Shown: positions 1-7,275 of the stretch, one piece after another | Position numbering within the stretch: the first letter of the stretch is position 1 | Layout: each line of letters opens with the position of its first letter | NCBI GenBank assembly: GCA_948468595.1 | Contig: CAOKIU010000021.1 | Span: 1-35,021 of the forward strand | Length of the DNA stretch: 35,021 bases | Reading direction: 5' to 3' | Source: an uncultured Christensenella sp. | GTDB lineage: Bacteria > Bacillota > Clostridia > Christensenellales > UBA1750 | Notes under the pieces: model-generated | Told to the model about the DNA's origin: nothing | What the model saw: only the letters and a program-made list of their open reading frames with translations | Database searches by the model: none | Position numbers and translations under genes: made by a program

Positions 1-495
1 AAGGGCGTGTACCTGGGCACGGTGCTGGGCGTGCGCTCGCTCTACCAAAAGAGCTGGTGGGGCGAGGGGGAGATGAAGTTCTACCTCGATGGCGACGAAG
101 CCTACCCCACCATCTGCGGCACCGGCACCGAGGACTACCTGGGCTTTGCCTGGGGCATGCAGGAGCGCTGCACGCCCCAGGCGGGCTGTCCATACTGCGA
201 CGATGAAAAGGGCCTCTACTCCCTCTACCGCTTCCATGGCAAGGACCCCATTTACTTTGGGGAGTCGCTCCGCCTCACCGTGCAGCAGATCGGCTGCGGA
301 CCGCGCAGCCAGGTGCAGGCCGACTTTGGCAGCCAGGCGGACATCTACAGCGCCTGGGGCGAAGCGGAAGACGCGGAGATCTGCTACTACGAGCGCAGCG
401 ACGACTACTGCTCCACCGCCCTGTGGTATCAGACCCTGCCCACCCAGCCCTTCCCGCCGCTGCCCGACCGCGCGGCGCGCTCGAAGGACCTGTAA
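1..495 (+). CDS. GH172 (DUF2961) glycoside hydrolase, C-terminal part
   Basis: The reading frame is open at the left edge, so the start lies outside the window; 164 codons and the TAA stop are visible. The motif with GEGEMKFYLDGD followed by PTICGTGTEDYLG is the hallmark of the DUF2961 family, now glycoside hydrolase family 172, whose characterised members act on arabinofuranosides or fructofuranosides in difructose anhydrides. The acidic residues in this motif are the likely active-site region (family knowledge). The visible part has no signal peptide because the N-terminus is missing, so location is unknown. A strong terminator follows directly, so this is the last gene of its unit. The family is well recognised; the substrate is not. 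Confidence 0.85.
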   Translation, partial: KGVYLGTVLGVRSLYQKSWWGEGEMKFYLDGDEAYPTICGTGTEDYLGFAWGMQERCTPQAGCPYCDDEKGLYSLYRFHGKDPIYFGESLRLTVQQIGCGPRSQVQADFGSQADIYSAWGEAEDAEICYYERSDDYCSTALWYQTLPTQPFPPLPDRAARSKDL

Positions 496-515
496 TCCCG
501 CCGTTTTTGCAAAGC

Positions 516-554
516 AAGGGCCCCTCCGAAATGATTTCGGAGGGGCCCTTTTCA
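516..554 (+). terminator. Intrinsic terminator after the GH172 gene
   Basis: A perfect 16-bp inverted repeat (516-531 with 535-550) has a 3-nt loop and runs into TTTT. The A-rich left and T-rich right edges would let it work in both directions, but the next gene on the other strand ends at 618, beyond it. Confidence 0.9.
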
Positions 555-617
555 TCCAGAAAAAACCGGAGAGAAATTTGTGCGGATTTTGTCTCGTTTT
601 GACGGCTCCGCTCGTCT

Positions 618-1115
618 TTATGAGAGCGCGGCCGTAAGGCGGGCCATCAAGCGCCTAAGCGGCGCAACCAGCACCAGCGCGGCGAGAAAATTGCCCCCGC
701 AGTGCATCAAATCAAAGGGGATGCCCGACGCCCACGCCGCAAACGCCGCCCGCCAGCCAATGACCGCAATAAAGGGCAGCTCGCATAGCGCGCCGAACCC
801 CAGGCCAAAGGCGCCACTGAGCACCGCCCAGCCCAGCGGGGACTGCATCCGGCGGAACGCCCACGCAAGCGCCGCTAGGACCGTCCAAACGTAGAGATAG
901 GTGATCCACCACATGGTAAACCCGTACAGCAGCCCTTCCAAGACGGCAAAGGCGTAGATGACGTAGAGCACCTTGTGGCGAAAGGCGAGCGTATAGACGA
1001 TGATGAGCAGGGAGACCAGCTCGATGTTGGGCAGGAAGGCGAGCGCGACCTGCGCCACGAACAGCAGCGCCGTCAGCAGCGCCAGCGCCACCAGCTCCTT
1101 GACCGTGAGCTTCAT
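618..1115 (-). CDS. ECF transporter S component (vitamin uptake, probably cobamide)
   Basis: A 165-aa, very hydrophobic protein with about six membrane segments. It opens with a short cytosolic stretch (KLTVKELVALALLTALLF) typical of ECF S components, the substrate-binding subunits that pair with the shared EcfA/EcfA'/EcfT module. No ATPase or T component is encoded here, so it would use a module encoded elsewhere (group II arrangement, family knowledge). The start codon follows the stop codon of the upstream DUF4430 gene directly (TAAATG), so translation is coupled. DUF4430 resembles the C-terminal domain of transcobalamin, so the pair suggests corrinoid uptake; this is inference. Other vitamins are possible. 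Confidence 0.75.
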   Translation of the reverse strand: MKLTVKELVALALLTALLFVAQVALAFLPNIELVSLLIIVYTLAFRHKVLYVIYAFAVLEGLLYGFTMWWITYLYVWTVLAALAWAFRRMQSPLGWAVLSGAFGLGFGALCELPFIAVIGWRAAFAAWASGIPFDLMHCGGNFLAALVLVAPLRRLMARLTAALS

Positions 1116-1508
1116 TTACCAGCCGGTTTTGAGCGTGAGCTCAAACTGATCGCCGTCGGCAATGGGCGTGCTGTCTGCCGACGTATTGACGTATTCCCCG
1201 CCCTTGGTCAGGCACCACCACTCCTGCGCGTCCGCATCGGCGGTATAGCCGTCCACCGTGGTGATGAACAGGCCGAATTCCCCCTGGTCGCCCTCTACGA
1301 GCTGCTCGTTGACCAGCGCCGCGCCCAGCATCTCCTCATCGGTGTCGATCTGCACCGTGCGCGAGCTCTCCTTGCCCACCAGGTCCACCGTGATGTGCTT
1401 TGCGCCTTGGTGCGTCTGCGGTCTGGTCAGAAAGTACACGCCCGCCAGCGCGGCCGCTACCACCGCCAGCACCACCAGCGACAGGATGATTTTCTTTTTC
1501 TTTCCCAT
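1116..1508 (-). CDS. DUF4430 membrane-anchored protein
   Basis: 130 aa. A basic N-terminus (MGKKKK) and one membrane segment at about residues 7-27 are followed by an extracytoplasmic domain of about 95 residues. That domain fits DUF4430 (transcobalamin-like C-terminal fold), ending in a strand such as DGDQFELTLKTGW. There is no lipobox, so it is probably anchored by the uncleaved segment. The start is chosen because AAAGGAG lies 8 nt upstream. It is translationally coupled to the ECF S component and probably presents or captures the ligand for it. DUF4430 is also found in cell-surface proteins of other function, so the ligand is inferred. Confidence 0.75.
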   Translation of the reverse strand: MGKKKKIILSLVVLAVVAAALAGVYFLTRPQTHQGAKHITVDLVGKESSRTVQIDTDEEMLGAALVNEQLVEGDQGEFGLFITTVDGYTADADAQEWWCLTKGGEYVNTSADSTPIADGDQFELTLKTGW

Positions 1509-1544
1509 TATTTATACGCTCCTTTGTGCGTTTATTCGCTCCTC

Positions 1545-1573
1545 ATCATAGCGCAGCGTCGCTGCTTTGTCAA
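1545..1573 (-). promoter_or_regulatory. Sigma-A promoter of the DUF4430-ECF operon
   Basis: On the minus strand TTGACA (1568-1573) and TATGAT (1545-1550) are separated by exactly 17 bp. The implied transcript start near 1538 leaves only about 30 nt of leader, too short for a cobalamin riboswitch. Confidence 0.8.
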
Positions 1574-1677
1574 CGAAAACCAGGGACGGGCGAGGCGACA
1601 AAACAATGGATGTTCCACAATGCGAGATTATGTGTAAAAATTTTTGTTAAGATGGGGGAGTGAAGGGGTATATGTAG

Positions 1678-1683
1678 TATAAT
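1678..1683 (+). promoter_or_regulatory. -10 box of the polysaccharide deacetylase gene
   Basis: A perfect TATAAT lies at 1678-1683; no good -35 is visible 17 bp upstream. It overlaps the first in-frame ATG (1682), which therefore cannot be the start, and supports the downstream start at 1709 or 1712. Confidence 0.5.
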
Positions 1684-1711
1684 GTTGAACGTAGGAAGAA
1701 GGATGAGAATG

Positions 1712-2635
1712 ATGCGCACAAAAGCGATTTGGATATTGATTTTGGCCATGGCGCTGCTGTTGACGGGCTGCACGCCGCCGCACGCCTATGCGCAGGCGGA
1801 GTCAAAGCGGGATGTGATCGTGCTGGAGAGCGGCCATGGCGCGGAGCACGGCCAGGAGGTCGTCACCCTGAAGCCCGCGCCCACCCCGGAGATCACGCCG
1901 GAGCCCACGTTGACGCCGGAGGTCACGTCCACACCCACGCCCATGACGCCTTCCCCCGCGCCGGAGGATGCGCCCATCGCGCCGGTCAATCCCCCTCAGA
2001 TCTATGACAAAGACGGCGGGGAGAAATTCGTCTACCTCACCTTTGACGACGGCCCCTCCAAGAACACCGAGGCGATCCTGGAGATCTTGACCCAAAAGGG
2101 GGTCGCAGCCACCTTCTTTGTCATTGGCGACAATGCGGAAAGGTATCCGGATAAGGTCCGCGCCATCGCCGCGCAGGGCTCGCTGGTGGCCAATCACACC
2201 CAGACGCACAAGACCGATGAGATCTATAAGAGCGAAGAGGCGTTTTTAGAGGACATCAACCGGGGCAGGGAGACGATCCTCTCCATCCTTGGCGAGGGTT
2301 ATCCCGATGATCTGATGCGCTTCCCCTATGGCTCCACCAACCGGCGCTGCCGCGAGTACCGCGATGGGGTGAAGGCGGCGGGCTATCGCTTCTTCGATTG
2401 GAACGCCTTAAACGGCGACGCGGAGAGCGGCGCCTCCAAGCGCAGCGCGCAGGACCTGTACGATGAGCTGGTTAAGACCGTGGATGTGCAGGCCAAGAAG
2501 GGCCGCGACATCATCATCCTGATGCACGATACCAACAGCAAGGGCAACACCGTCACGATGCTGCCCGACGCCATCGATTACCTGTTCGGTTTGGGCTATA
2601 CTTTCGCCACGCTGGAGAACGTGCCCATGGTTTGA
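1712..2635 (+). CDS. Lipoprotein polysaccharide deacetylase (NodB/CE4 family)
   Basis: From the ATG at 1712 the protein is 307 aa. A type II signal peptide ends in LLLTGC, followed by a Pro/Thr-rich linker (about residues 50-85) and a NodB domain. All five CE4 motifs are visible: TFDDGP (110-115), the metal-binding NHTQTH (161-166), RFPYGS, DWN and LMHD. It should be a metal-dependent deacetylase of N-acetylated cell-wall glycans, tethered outside the membrane. The first ATG at 1682 is rejected because it overlaps the -10 box; AGGAAGAAGG at 1693-1702 serves the ATGs at 1709 or 1712. It stands alone and ends at a terminator shared with the convergent gene. Peptidoglycan GlcNAc or MurNAc is the likeliest substrate, but this cannot be decided here. 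Confidence 0.9.
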   Translation: MRTKAIWILILAMALLLTGCTPPHAYAQAESKRDVIVLESGHGAEHGQEVVTLKPAPTPEITPEPTLTPEVTSTPTPMTPSPAPEDAPIAPVNPPQIYDKDGGEKFVYLTFDDGPSKNTEAILEILTQKGVAATFFVIGDNAERYPDKVRAIAAQGSLVANHTQTHKTDEIYKSEEAFLEDINRGRETILSILGEGYPDDLMRFPYGSTNRRCREYRDGVKAAGYRFFDWNALNGDAESGASKRSAQDLYDELVKTVDVQAKKGRDIIILMHDTNSKGNTVTMLPDAIDYLFGLGYTFATLENVPMV

Positions 2636-2662
2636 CGATAAACCAGCCCAATAGCGCAAAAT

Positions 2663-2705
2663 AAAAAGGCCGTCCCCGCAGGGTTTGCCGGGGACGGCCT
2701 TTTTT
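2663..2705. terminator. Bidirectional terminator between convergent genes
   Basis: An inverted repeat of about 15 bp (2663-2677 with 2690-2704) is flanked by A5 on the left and T6 on the right, so it serves the deacetylase gene (+) and the GHKL gene (-). Confidence 0.9.
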
Positions 2706-2717
2706 GACTTTGCGCGT

Positions 2718-3341
2718 TCAGAGCGCCGCGCCGGCCTGAGCCGCCTGCGCGGGCAAATAGATCTCCGTCAGCAGCGTCCCGCCCTTGAGCTGGAAACGGC
2801 AAACCCCGCCGTACTTTGCGGCGCACTTGCGCACCTTGGCGGCCAGCGCCTTGTTCGGCCTTGCGCCCTTGACGGGATGCGCGCAGCGGACGAGGAGGAA
2901 GCCGTTCTCCATCTTGAGGGTGAAGTGGATCTGCCGTGGACGGCCGGTGACGCGCCGCGCCTGCGCAAGGCCATGGTCGAGCAGACTGGCGACGATGAGC
3001 GCCAAATCGCAGTCGCGCAGGCCGAGGGCGGGGAGCGGCGCGGTATCCAGCGAGAGGATCAGGTCCATTTCCCGCGCACGGTTGAGCTTATCGGCAAGGA
3101 TGGCGTCCACCGGCGCGCAGCCCGTGCCCGCAAGCAGCGCGTTCATGGCCAGCAGACCCAGCATGTCGGAGACATAACCGGTGATGCGCGCGGTATCCCC
3201 CAGCTGGGCAAGGCCGCTGATGGCGCACAGGTGATTGCATAGGTCGTGCCGCATGGCGCGCAGGTCCGCGACATTCTGCGCCGTCAGCCCGCGACAGACG
3301 GAGAGGAGCTTGATTTTGTCGGCGATGACCCTAAAACACAT
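2718..3341 (-). CDS. GHKL/SpoOB-like kinase-related protein, degenerate, no sensor domain
   Basis: 207 aa from the ATG at 3341, chosen because GGGAGAG lies 7 nt upstream and the promoter overlaps the longer TTG-initiated frame. Residues 30-50 (MRHDLCNHLCAISGLAQLGD) match the phospho-acceptor helix of AgrC/CitA/Spo0B-type kinases, with His32 as the candidate site. A C-terminal ATPase-like domain follows. There are no membrane segments. The usual N-box Asn is not where expected (SLLDHGLAQ, about 119-127), and the glycine-rich loop before the helix ending AAKYGG is replaced by RPNKALAAKVRK. It may therefore be a phosphotransfer protein like Spo0B or a pseudokinase rather than an active kinase. 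No response regulator is nearby. Confidence 0.65.
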   Translation of the reverse strand: MCFRVIADKIKLLSVCRGLTAQNVADLRAMRHDLCNHLCAISGLAQLGDTARITGYVSDMLGLLAMNALLAGTGCAPVDAILADKLNRAREMDLILSLDTAPLPALGLRDCDLALIVASLLDHGLAQARRVTGRPRQIHFTLKMENGFLLVRCAHPVKGARPNKALAAKVRKCAAKYGGVCRFQLKGGTLLTEIYLPAQAAQAGAAL

Positions 3342-3381
3342 AGTAGGCTCTCCCATCGGAAGGAATTGGTCTGTTTTCTCT

Positions 3382-3410
3382 AGCATACAGCATTGTAGGG
3401 TGTGGTTCAA
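3382..3410 (-). promoter_or_regulatory. Sigma-A promoter of the GHKL-like gene
   Basis: Minus-strand TTGAAC (3405-3410) and TATGCT (3382-3387) are separated by 17 bp. Transcription would start near 3375, about 35 nt before the chosen ATG. Confidence 0.6.
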
Positions 3411-3535
3411 GGGAAAAAGAGCAATTGTTTCGGTAAAATCCTAAAAATCATGCGCCATTGCATCAAGAAATGATCATAGTTATGAAAGTATTGATGAATT
3501 ATGACGAAAAAAAGCGAATGAACCGCGTTCCTTGA

Positions 3536-3564
3536 TTGACAAAACCCGCATCGTTTGCTATCCT
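3536..3564 (+). promoter_or_regulatory. Sigma-A promoter of the SelA-like operon
   Basis: TTGACA (3536-3541), a 17-bp spacer and TATCCT (3559-3564). The implied start near 3571 leaves a leader of about 20 nt containing the GGAGG of the first gene. Confidence 0.7.
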
Positions 3565-3590
3565 AGTCCATGGTGAGATGGAGGTGGCGC

Positions 3591-4730
3591 ATGGGTATTT
3601 ATGAACGGCTCAAGGTCAAGACCTATATCAATGCCTGGGACGCGGTATCGGAATATGGATCGTCGCGCATGGAAAAGGAGACGCTGGACGCGATGCGCGA
3701 CGCGGCGACGCAGTACGTCCACATCGAGGACTTGCAGGAGGCGGTGGGCCGGGAAATCGCCCGCATGACGGGCAACGAGGCCGCCTTTGTCATTGCGGGA
3801 ACGGCCGCCGGGATGCTCATGGCCAGCGCCGTATGCATGGTGCGCCACCCGGAAAGCGAGCTGTTTGACCTGCTGCCCGACACGCGGGAGCTGCGCAACG
3901 AGTTCATCCTCTTGAGAGAGCGCAGGACGAGCGTGGGCTACGCCATTAAGGCGGCCGGCGGCAAGGTGATCGACGTGGGCTTTTTAAACCACGTCACCGT
4001 GGAGGACATTGAAAAGGCCATCACCCCCAAGACCTGCGCCATCGTCTACTGCGATACGCAGGTGCTGTCCATGCGGTGTCCGCCGCTGCGCAAGCTCACG
4101 CTCCTGGCGCACAAGCACGACCTGTTTATGGTGGTGCAGGCGTCCGGCCAGCTTCCGCCGGTGGAGAATCTTTGGCACTACACGGTGGATAACGGCGCGG
4201 ACCTGGCGCTGTTTGCCGGCGGCAAGGCCATTCGAGGCGCGCAGCAGAGCGGCATCCTGGTGGGCAGGCGCGCGCTGATCGACCTGATGAAGATGGTGGC
4301 CCCGCCCAAGACCGGCATCGCCCGCACCACCAAGGAGGGCCGCGAGGAAATCATCAGCGTGTACGCGGCGCTCAAAAGGTTCATGCAGCCCGGCCAGATG
4401 GCCGATCGCCTGGGGCAGATGCGCGTGATGCGCGAGCAAATCGCCAGGGCGCTGGAGGGGACAGGGAATTTTAACACCGCCACGCTTTACCCCGGGCCGT
4501 CGGGGCAGACCTACCGCTATTTGGGCGTGGAGGTGCTGGGCGGCGTCCCGGCCGGCGCGCTGACCCGCCTGCTGCTTGCGCGGGACCCCGGCATCGTGGT
4601 GGGGCCCTGGGAGGGGCACAATGGCTTTACCATCAACACCCTCAACCTTGAACCCGAGGAGGCGTCCCTTGTGATCGAGGGCATCCTCGCCTGCTACGAT
4701 CAAGCAAAGGAAGGGGGCGCGCGGGCATGA
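3591..4730 (+). CDS. SelA/DgaE-like PLP-fold protein, paralogue 1
   Basis: 379 aa. The ATG at 3591 is preceded by GGAGG at spacing 6. The fold-type I PLP enzyme pattern of the SelA-like family is clear: an N-terminal YERLKVKTYINA, GTAAGMLMA in the cofactor region, and FAGGKAIRGAQQSG, where Lys212 is the expected PLP lysine. The residue that normally pairs with the pyridine nitrogen, Asp in the relatives I know (VDAAAQ), is Gln183 here (VQASGQ). It lacks the N-terminal domain of true selenocysteine synthase SelA and matches the length of DgaE-type ammonia lyases. No selB, selD or tRNA-Sec is nearby, so a role in sugar-acid or amino-acid catabolism is more likely. It overlaps the next gene by ATGA. 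Confidence 0.8.
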   Translation: MGIYERLKVKTYINAWDAVSEYGSSRMEKETLDAMRDAATQYVHIEDLQEAVGREIARMTGNEAAFVIAGTAAGMLMASAVCMVRHPESELFDLLPDTRELRNEFILLRERRTSVGYAIKAAGGKVIDVGFLNHVTVEDIEKAITPKTCAIVYCDTQVLSMRCPPLRKLTLLAHKHDLFMVVQASGQLPPVENLWHYTVDNGADLALFAGGKAIRGAQQSGILVGRRALIDLMKMVAPPKTGIARTTKEGREEIISVYAALKRFMQPGQMADRLGQMRVMREQIARALEGTGNFNTATLYPGPSGQTYRYLGVEVLGGVPAGALTRLLLARDPGIVVGPWEGHNGFTINTLNLEPEEASLVIEGILACYDQAKEGGARA

Positions 4731-5848
4731 ACGTCTATGAGGAATTGAACGTCAAGACCTATATCAACGCCCTGGACCCCATCTCCTCCTACGGAGGGAG
4801 CCTGCTCTCGCCGGCGGTGCTGGATGCGATGGAGGAGGCGTCGCGCTCCTTCGTGCGCATGGAGGACCTGCATGCCGCGGTCGGCGAGCGCATCGCCCGC
4901 ATGACGGACAACGAGGGCGCCGCCGTGGTCTCGGGCACGGCCGCGGGCATGATGCTGTGCGCCGCCGCGCTGATGACCAAGGGGGACTACCGCAAGATGA
5001 TGTGCCTGCCCGACGTGACGGGCCTTCCCAACGAGATCCTCATCCTCAAGGAGCATACCAGCGTTTTTGACGGGGAGATGTGCATCACCGGCGCGCGCAT
5101 TGTGGCGGTGGAGGCGGGCCGGCATGAAAAGGATAAGCTGCTGGCCGCCGTCACGGAGAAGACGTGCGCCATCTATTACGCACAGGTGCGCGAGCACAAC
5201 ACCCTCACCTTTGAGGAGGCGCTGGAGGTCGCCCAGCGGGCGGACCTGCCGCTGGTGGTCAACGCGGCGGCGCAGCTGCCCCCCATGGAGAACCTTTGGC
5301 GCTTTACCAAGGCGGGTGCGGCCGCCGCGATCTTTGCGGGCGGGCGGGCGCTGCGCGGCCCCTCGGGCAGCGGCCTGGTGGTGGGGCAAAAGTGGCTCAC
5401 GGACGCCATCCTCTCCATCGCGCCGCCCAAGCACAGCATCGCCTCGGTGGCCAACATCGGCCGGGAGGAGATCGTGGGCTTTTTTGTGGCGCTGGAGGAG
5501 TACATGGCCGGGGACGATCTAAACGCGCGCATTCAGCGCGCGGAGCGCATCATCCGCGAGGCGCGCCACAGCATCGAGCGGGAGGGGTATTTCCTGTGCC
5601 GCCGCTCCTACCCGGGGCCGTCGGGGCAGCACTATCCCCGCATGGCGCTGGAGATCCTCGGCTCCTACTCGGCTGAGGTGCTCGTGGAGATGCTGGCCGC
5701 GGGCGAGCCGCCCATCCTGGTCTCGCGCGCCGACAGCGAGGATGTCGAAAACGGCATCTGCATCAACCTGATGATGCTCGACGACGCGCAGGTGGAGACC
5801 GTGCTGCGCCGCGTGGAGGAATGCGCCGAGGCGCTGACGCTGATGTAG
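4727..5848 (+). CDS. SelA/DgaE-like PLP-fold protein, paralogue 2, catalytic lysine replaced
   Basis: 373 aa, colinear with and clearly homologous to the preceding gene (shared YEELNVKTYINALD start, GTAAGMML, QLPPMENLWRF, PGPSGQ). The PLP-lysine motif reads FAGGRALRGPSGSG: the lysine codon is CGG, giving Arg207. The expected PLP-ring Asp is Asn179 (VNAAAQ). With both changes, classical PLP Schiff-base chemistry is not expected. The start overlaps the stop of paralogue 1 (ATGA), which usually keeps subunit ratios equal, so a heteromer with paralogue 1 is a reasonable inference. The frame is intact over its whole length, so it is not a decaying pseudogene. Confidence 0.8.
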   Translation: MNVYEELNVKTYINALDPISSYGGSLLSPAVLDAMEEASRSFVRMEDLHAAVGERIARMTDNEGAAVVSGTAAGMMLCAAALMTKGDYRKMMCLPDVTGLPNEILILKEHTSVFDGEMCITGARIVAVEAGRHEKDKLLAAVTEKTCAIYYAQVREHNTLTFEEALEVAQRADLPLVVNAAAQLPPMENLWRFTKAGAAAAIFAGGRALRGPSGSGLVVGQKWLTDAILSIAPPKHSIASVANIGREEIVGFFVALEEYMAGDDLNARIQRAERIIREARHSIEREGYFLCRRSYPGPSGQHYPRMALEILGSYSAEVLVEMLAAGEPPILVSRADSEDVENGICINLMMLDDAQVETVLRRVEECAEALTLM

Positions 5849-5911
5849 GTCCGGCGCGCCGGAATCCGCCTGCGCGCGGGAGAGAATAAATAGTCAGAGG
5901 GATTTTAAGCG

Positions 5912-7174
5912 ATGCAACCGAACTACAAAAGGACTAAGCTGGCCTGCTATACGGCCATCATCACCCAGGCGATTCAAAACAACCTTCCGCCTCTGCTCTT
6001 TGTCATCTTTCAGGATCGGTTCGGCATCTCCTATGAGATGCTGGGCCGCCTCATCCTGATGAACTTCGTCACCCAGCTTTTCGTGGATTTTATCTCCATC
6101 AAACTGGTGGATAAGGTCGGCTATCGCGCCTGCATGATCGGCGGCCAGCTCTGCACGGCGGCGGGCTTTGTGTGCATGGCGGCGCTGCCGCGCGTGCTGC
6201 CGCCCTACGCCGGTCTGGCGGTGGCCATCATCCTGGCCGCCATCGGCGGCGGCCTGTCCGAGGTGCTCGTCAGCCCCATCATCGAATCCATGCCCGGGGA
6301 CGAAAAGGCCGCCGCCATGAGCATGCTGCACTCCTTCTACTGCTGGGGACAGGTGCTCACCGTGCTGGTCACCACGCTGCTGCTCCTGCTCATCGGGAGC
6401 AGCGCTTGGTGGGCGCTGCCGCTGTTCTGGATTGCGGCGCCGCTGACGGGCATGGCGCTGTTCCTGCGCGCGCCCCTTGCGCCCGCCGCCCAGGACGGCG
6501 CCAAGGGCATGCGCGTGCGCGACCTGATGACCAAGCCGCTGTTCCTGGTGGCGATGGTGATCATGGTTTGCGCCGGCGCCAGCGAGCTGACCATGAGCCA
6601 GTGGGCCTCCACCTTTGCCGAGAAGGGCCTGAACGTTCCCAAGGTCGTGGGCGACCTGCTGGGCCCCTGCCTCTTTGCGGTGTTCATGGGCCTGGGGCGC
6701 ATGCTCTACGGCAAGCTGGGCAGCAGAATGCCCCTGAAAAAGAGCCTGATGGGCTGCGCGGTGCTTTGCGTGGCGTGCTATTTGACCGCGTCGCTCTCGC
6801 CCAGCCCGCTTCTGGCGCTGATGGGCTGCGCGGTGTGCGGCTTCTCGGTATCGCTGATGTGGCCGGGCTCCCTCTCCATGACGGCCGCGCGCTATCCGCT
6901 GGGCGGCACGGCGCTGTTTGCCATCCTGGCGGTGATGGGGGATCTTGGCTGTTCGCTGGGGCCGTGGCTGGCGGGGGTCGTCTCCGACGCGGCGCAGCGC
7001 GTTCCCGCCCTTTACGCATATGCCCAGAGCGTGGGCATGAGCATGGAGCAGTCGGGGTTAAAATCCGGACTGCTCCTGGGCGTGATCTTCCCGGTGATTC
7101 TCCTTGTGGGCACGCTCTTTGTGCGCGAGCCGCAGCGCGCGGCAAGTGAGGAGCAAGTTGCGCAGGAGCGCTGA
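5912..7174 (+). CDS. MFS transporter (operon partner of the SelA-like pair)
   Basis: 420 aa, about 12 membrane segments, with a central loop near residues 190-205. The N-terminal half has the FucP-like layout (QNNLPPLLFVIFQDRFGISYEMLGRL). It lies 63 nt after paralogue 2 on the same strand with AGAGGG upstream of the ATG, and a terminator follows, so the three genes form one operon. It probably imports the substrate, or exports the product, of the SelA-like proteins; a sugar acid or amino sugar acid is a guess from DgaE-type relatives. Confidence 0.8.
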   Translation: MQPNYKRTKLACYTAIITQAIQNNLPPLLFVIFQDRFGISYEMLGRLILMNFVTQLFVDFISIKLVDKVGYRACMIGGQLCTAAGFVCMAALPRVLPPYAGLAVAIILAAIGGGLSEVLVSPIIESMPGDEKAAAMSMLHSFYCWGQVLTVLVTTLLLLLIGSSAWWALPLFWIAAPLTGMALFLRAPLAPAAQDGAKGMRVRDLMTKPLFLVAMVIMVCAGASELTMSQWASTFAEKGLNVPKVVGDLLGPCLFAVFMGLGRMLYGKLGSRMPLKKSLMGCAVLCVACYLTASLSPSPLLALMGCAVCGFSVSLMWPGSLSMTAARYPLGGTALFAILAVMGDLGCSLGPWLAGVVSDAAQRVPALYAYAQSVGMSMEQSGLKSGLLLGVIFPVILLVGTLFVREPQRAASEEQVAQER

Positions 7175-7197
7175 GGCCCGGACCCCTATTTCCATGT

Positions 7198-7250
7198 AAA
7201 GGTCCCGAGGGCAGCCTGTTTTAAGCGGGCATGCCTTCGGGACCTTTTTT
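7198..7250 (+). terminator. Intrinsic terminator after the MFS gene
   Basis: A 16-bp stem (7198-7213 with 7232-7247, one G-U pair), extended by an inner GCC/GGC stem, ends in T6. It also lies downstream of comEC on the other strand and may serve both. Confidence 0.85.
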
Positions 7251-7275
7251 GCGTCAAGAGCCGCGCGAGCGAGGG

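Noticed and set aside
3591..5848. Selenocysteine synthase selA
   Set aside because: The proteins are about 80-90 residues shorter than SelA, and no selB, selD, selC or in-frame TGA selenoprotein gene is seen nearby.
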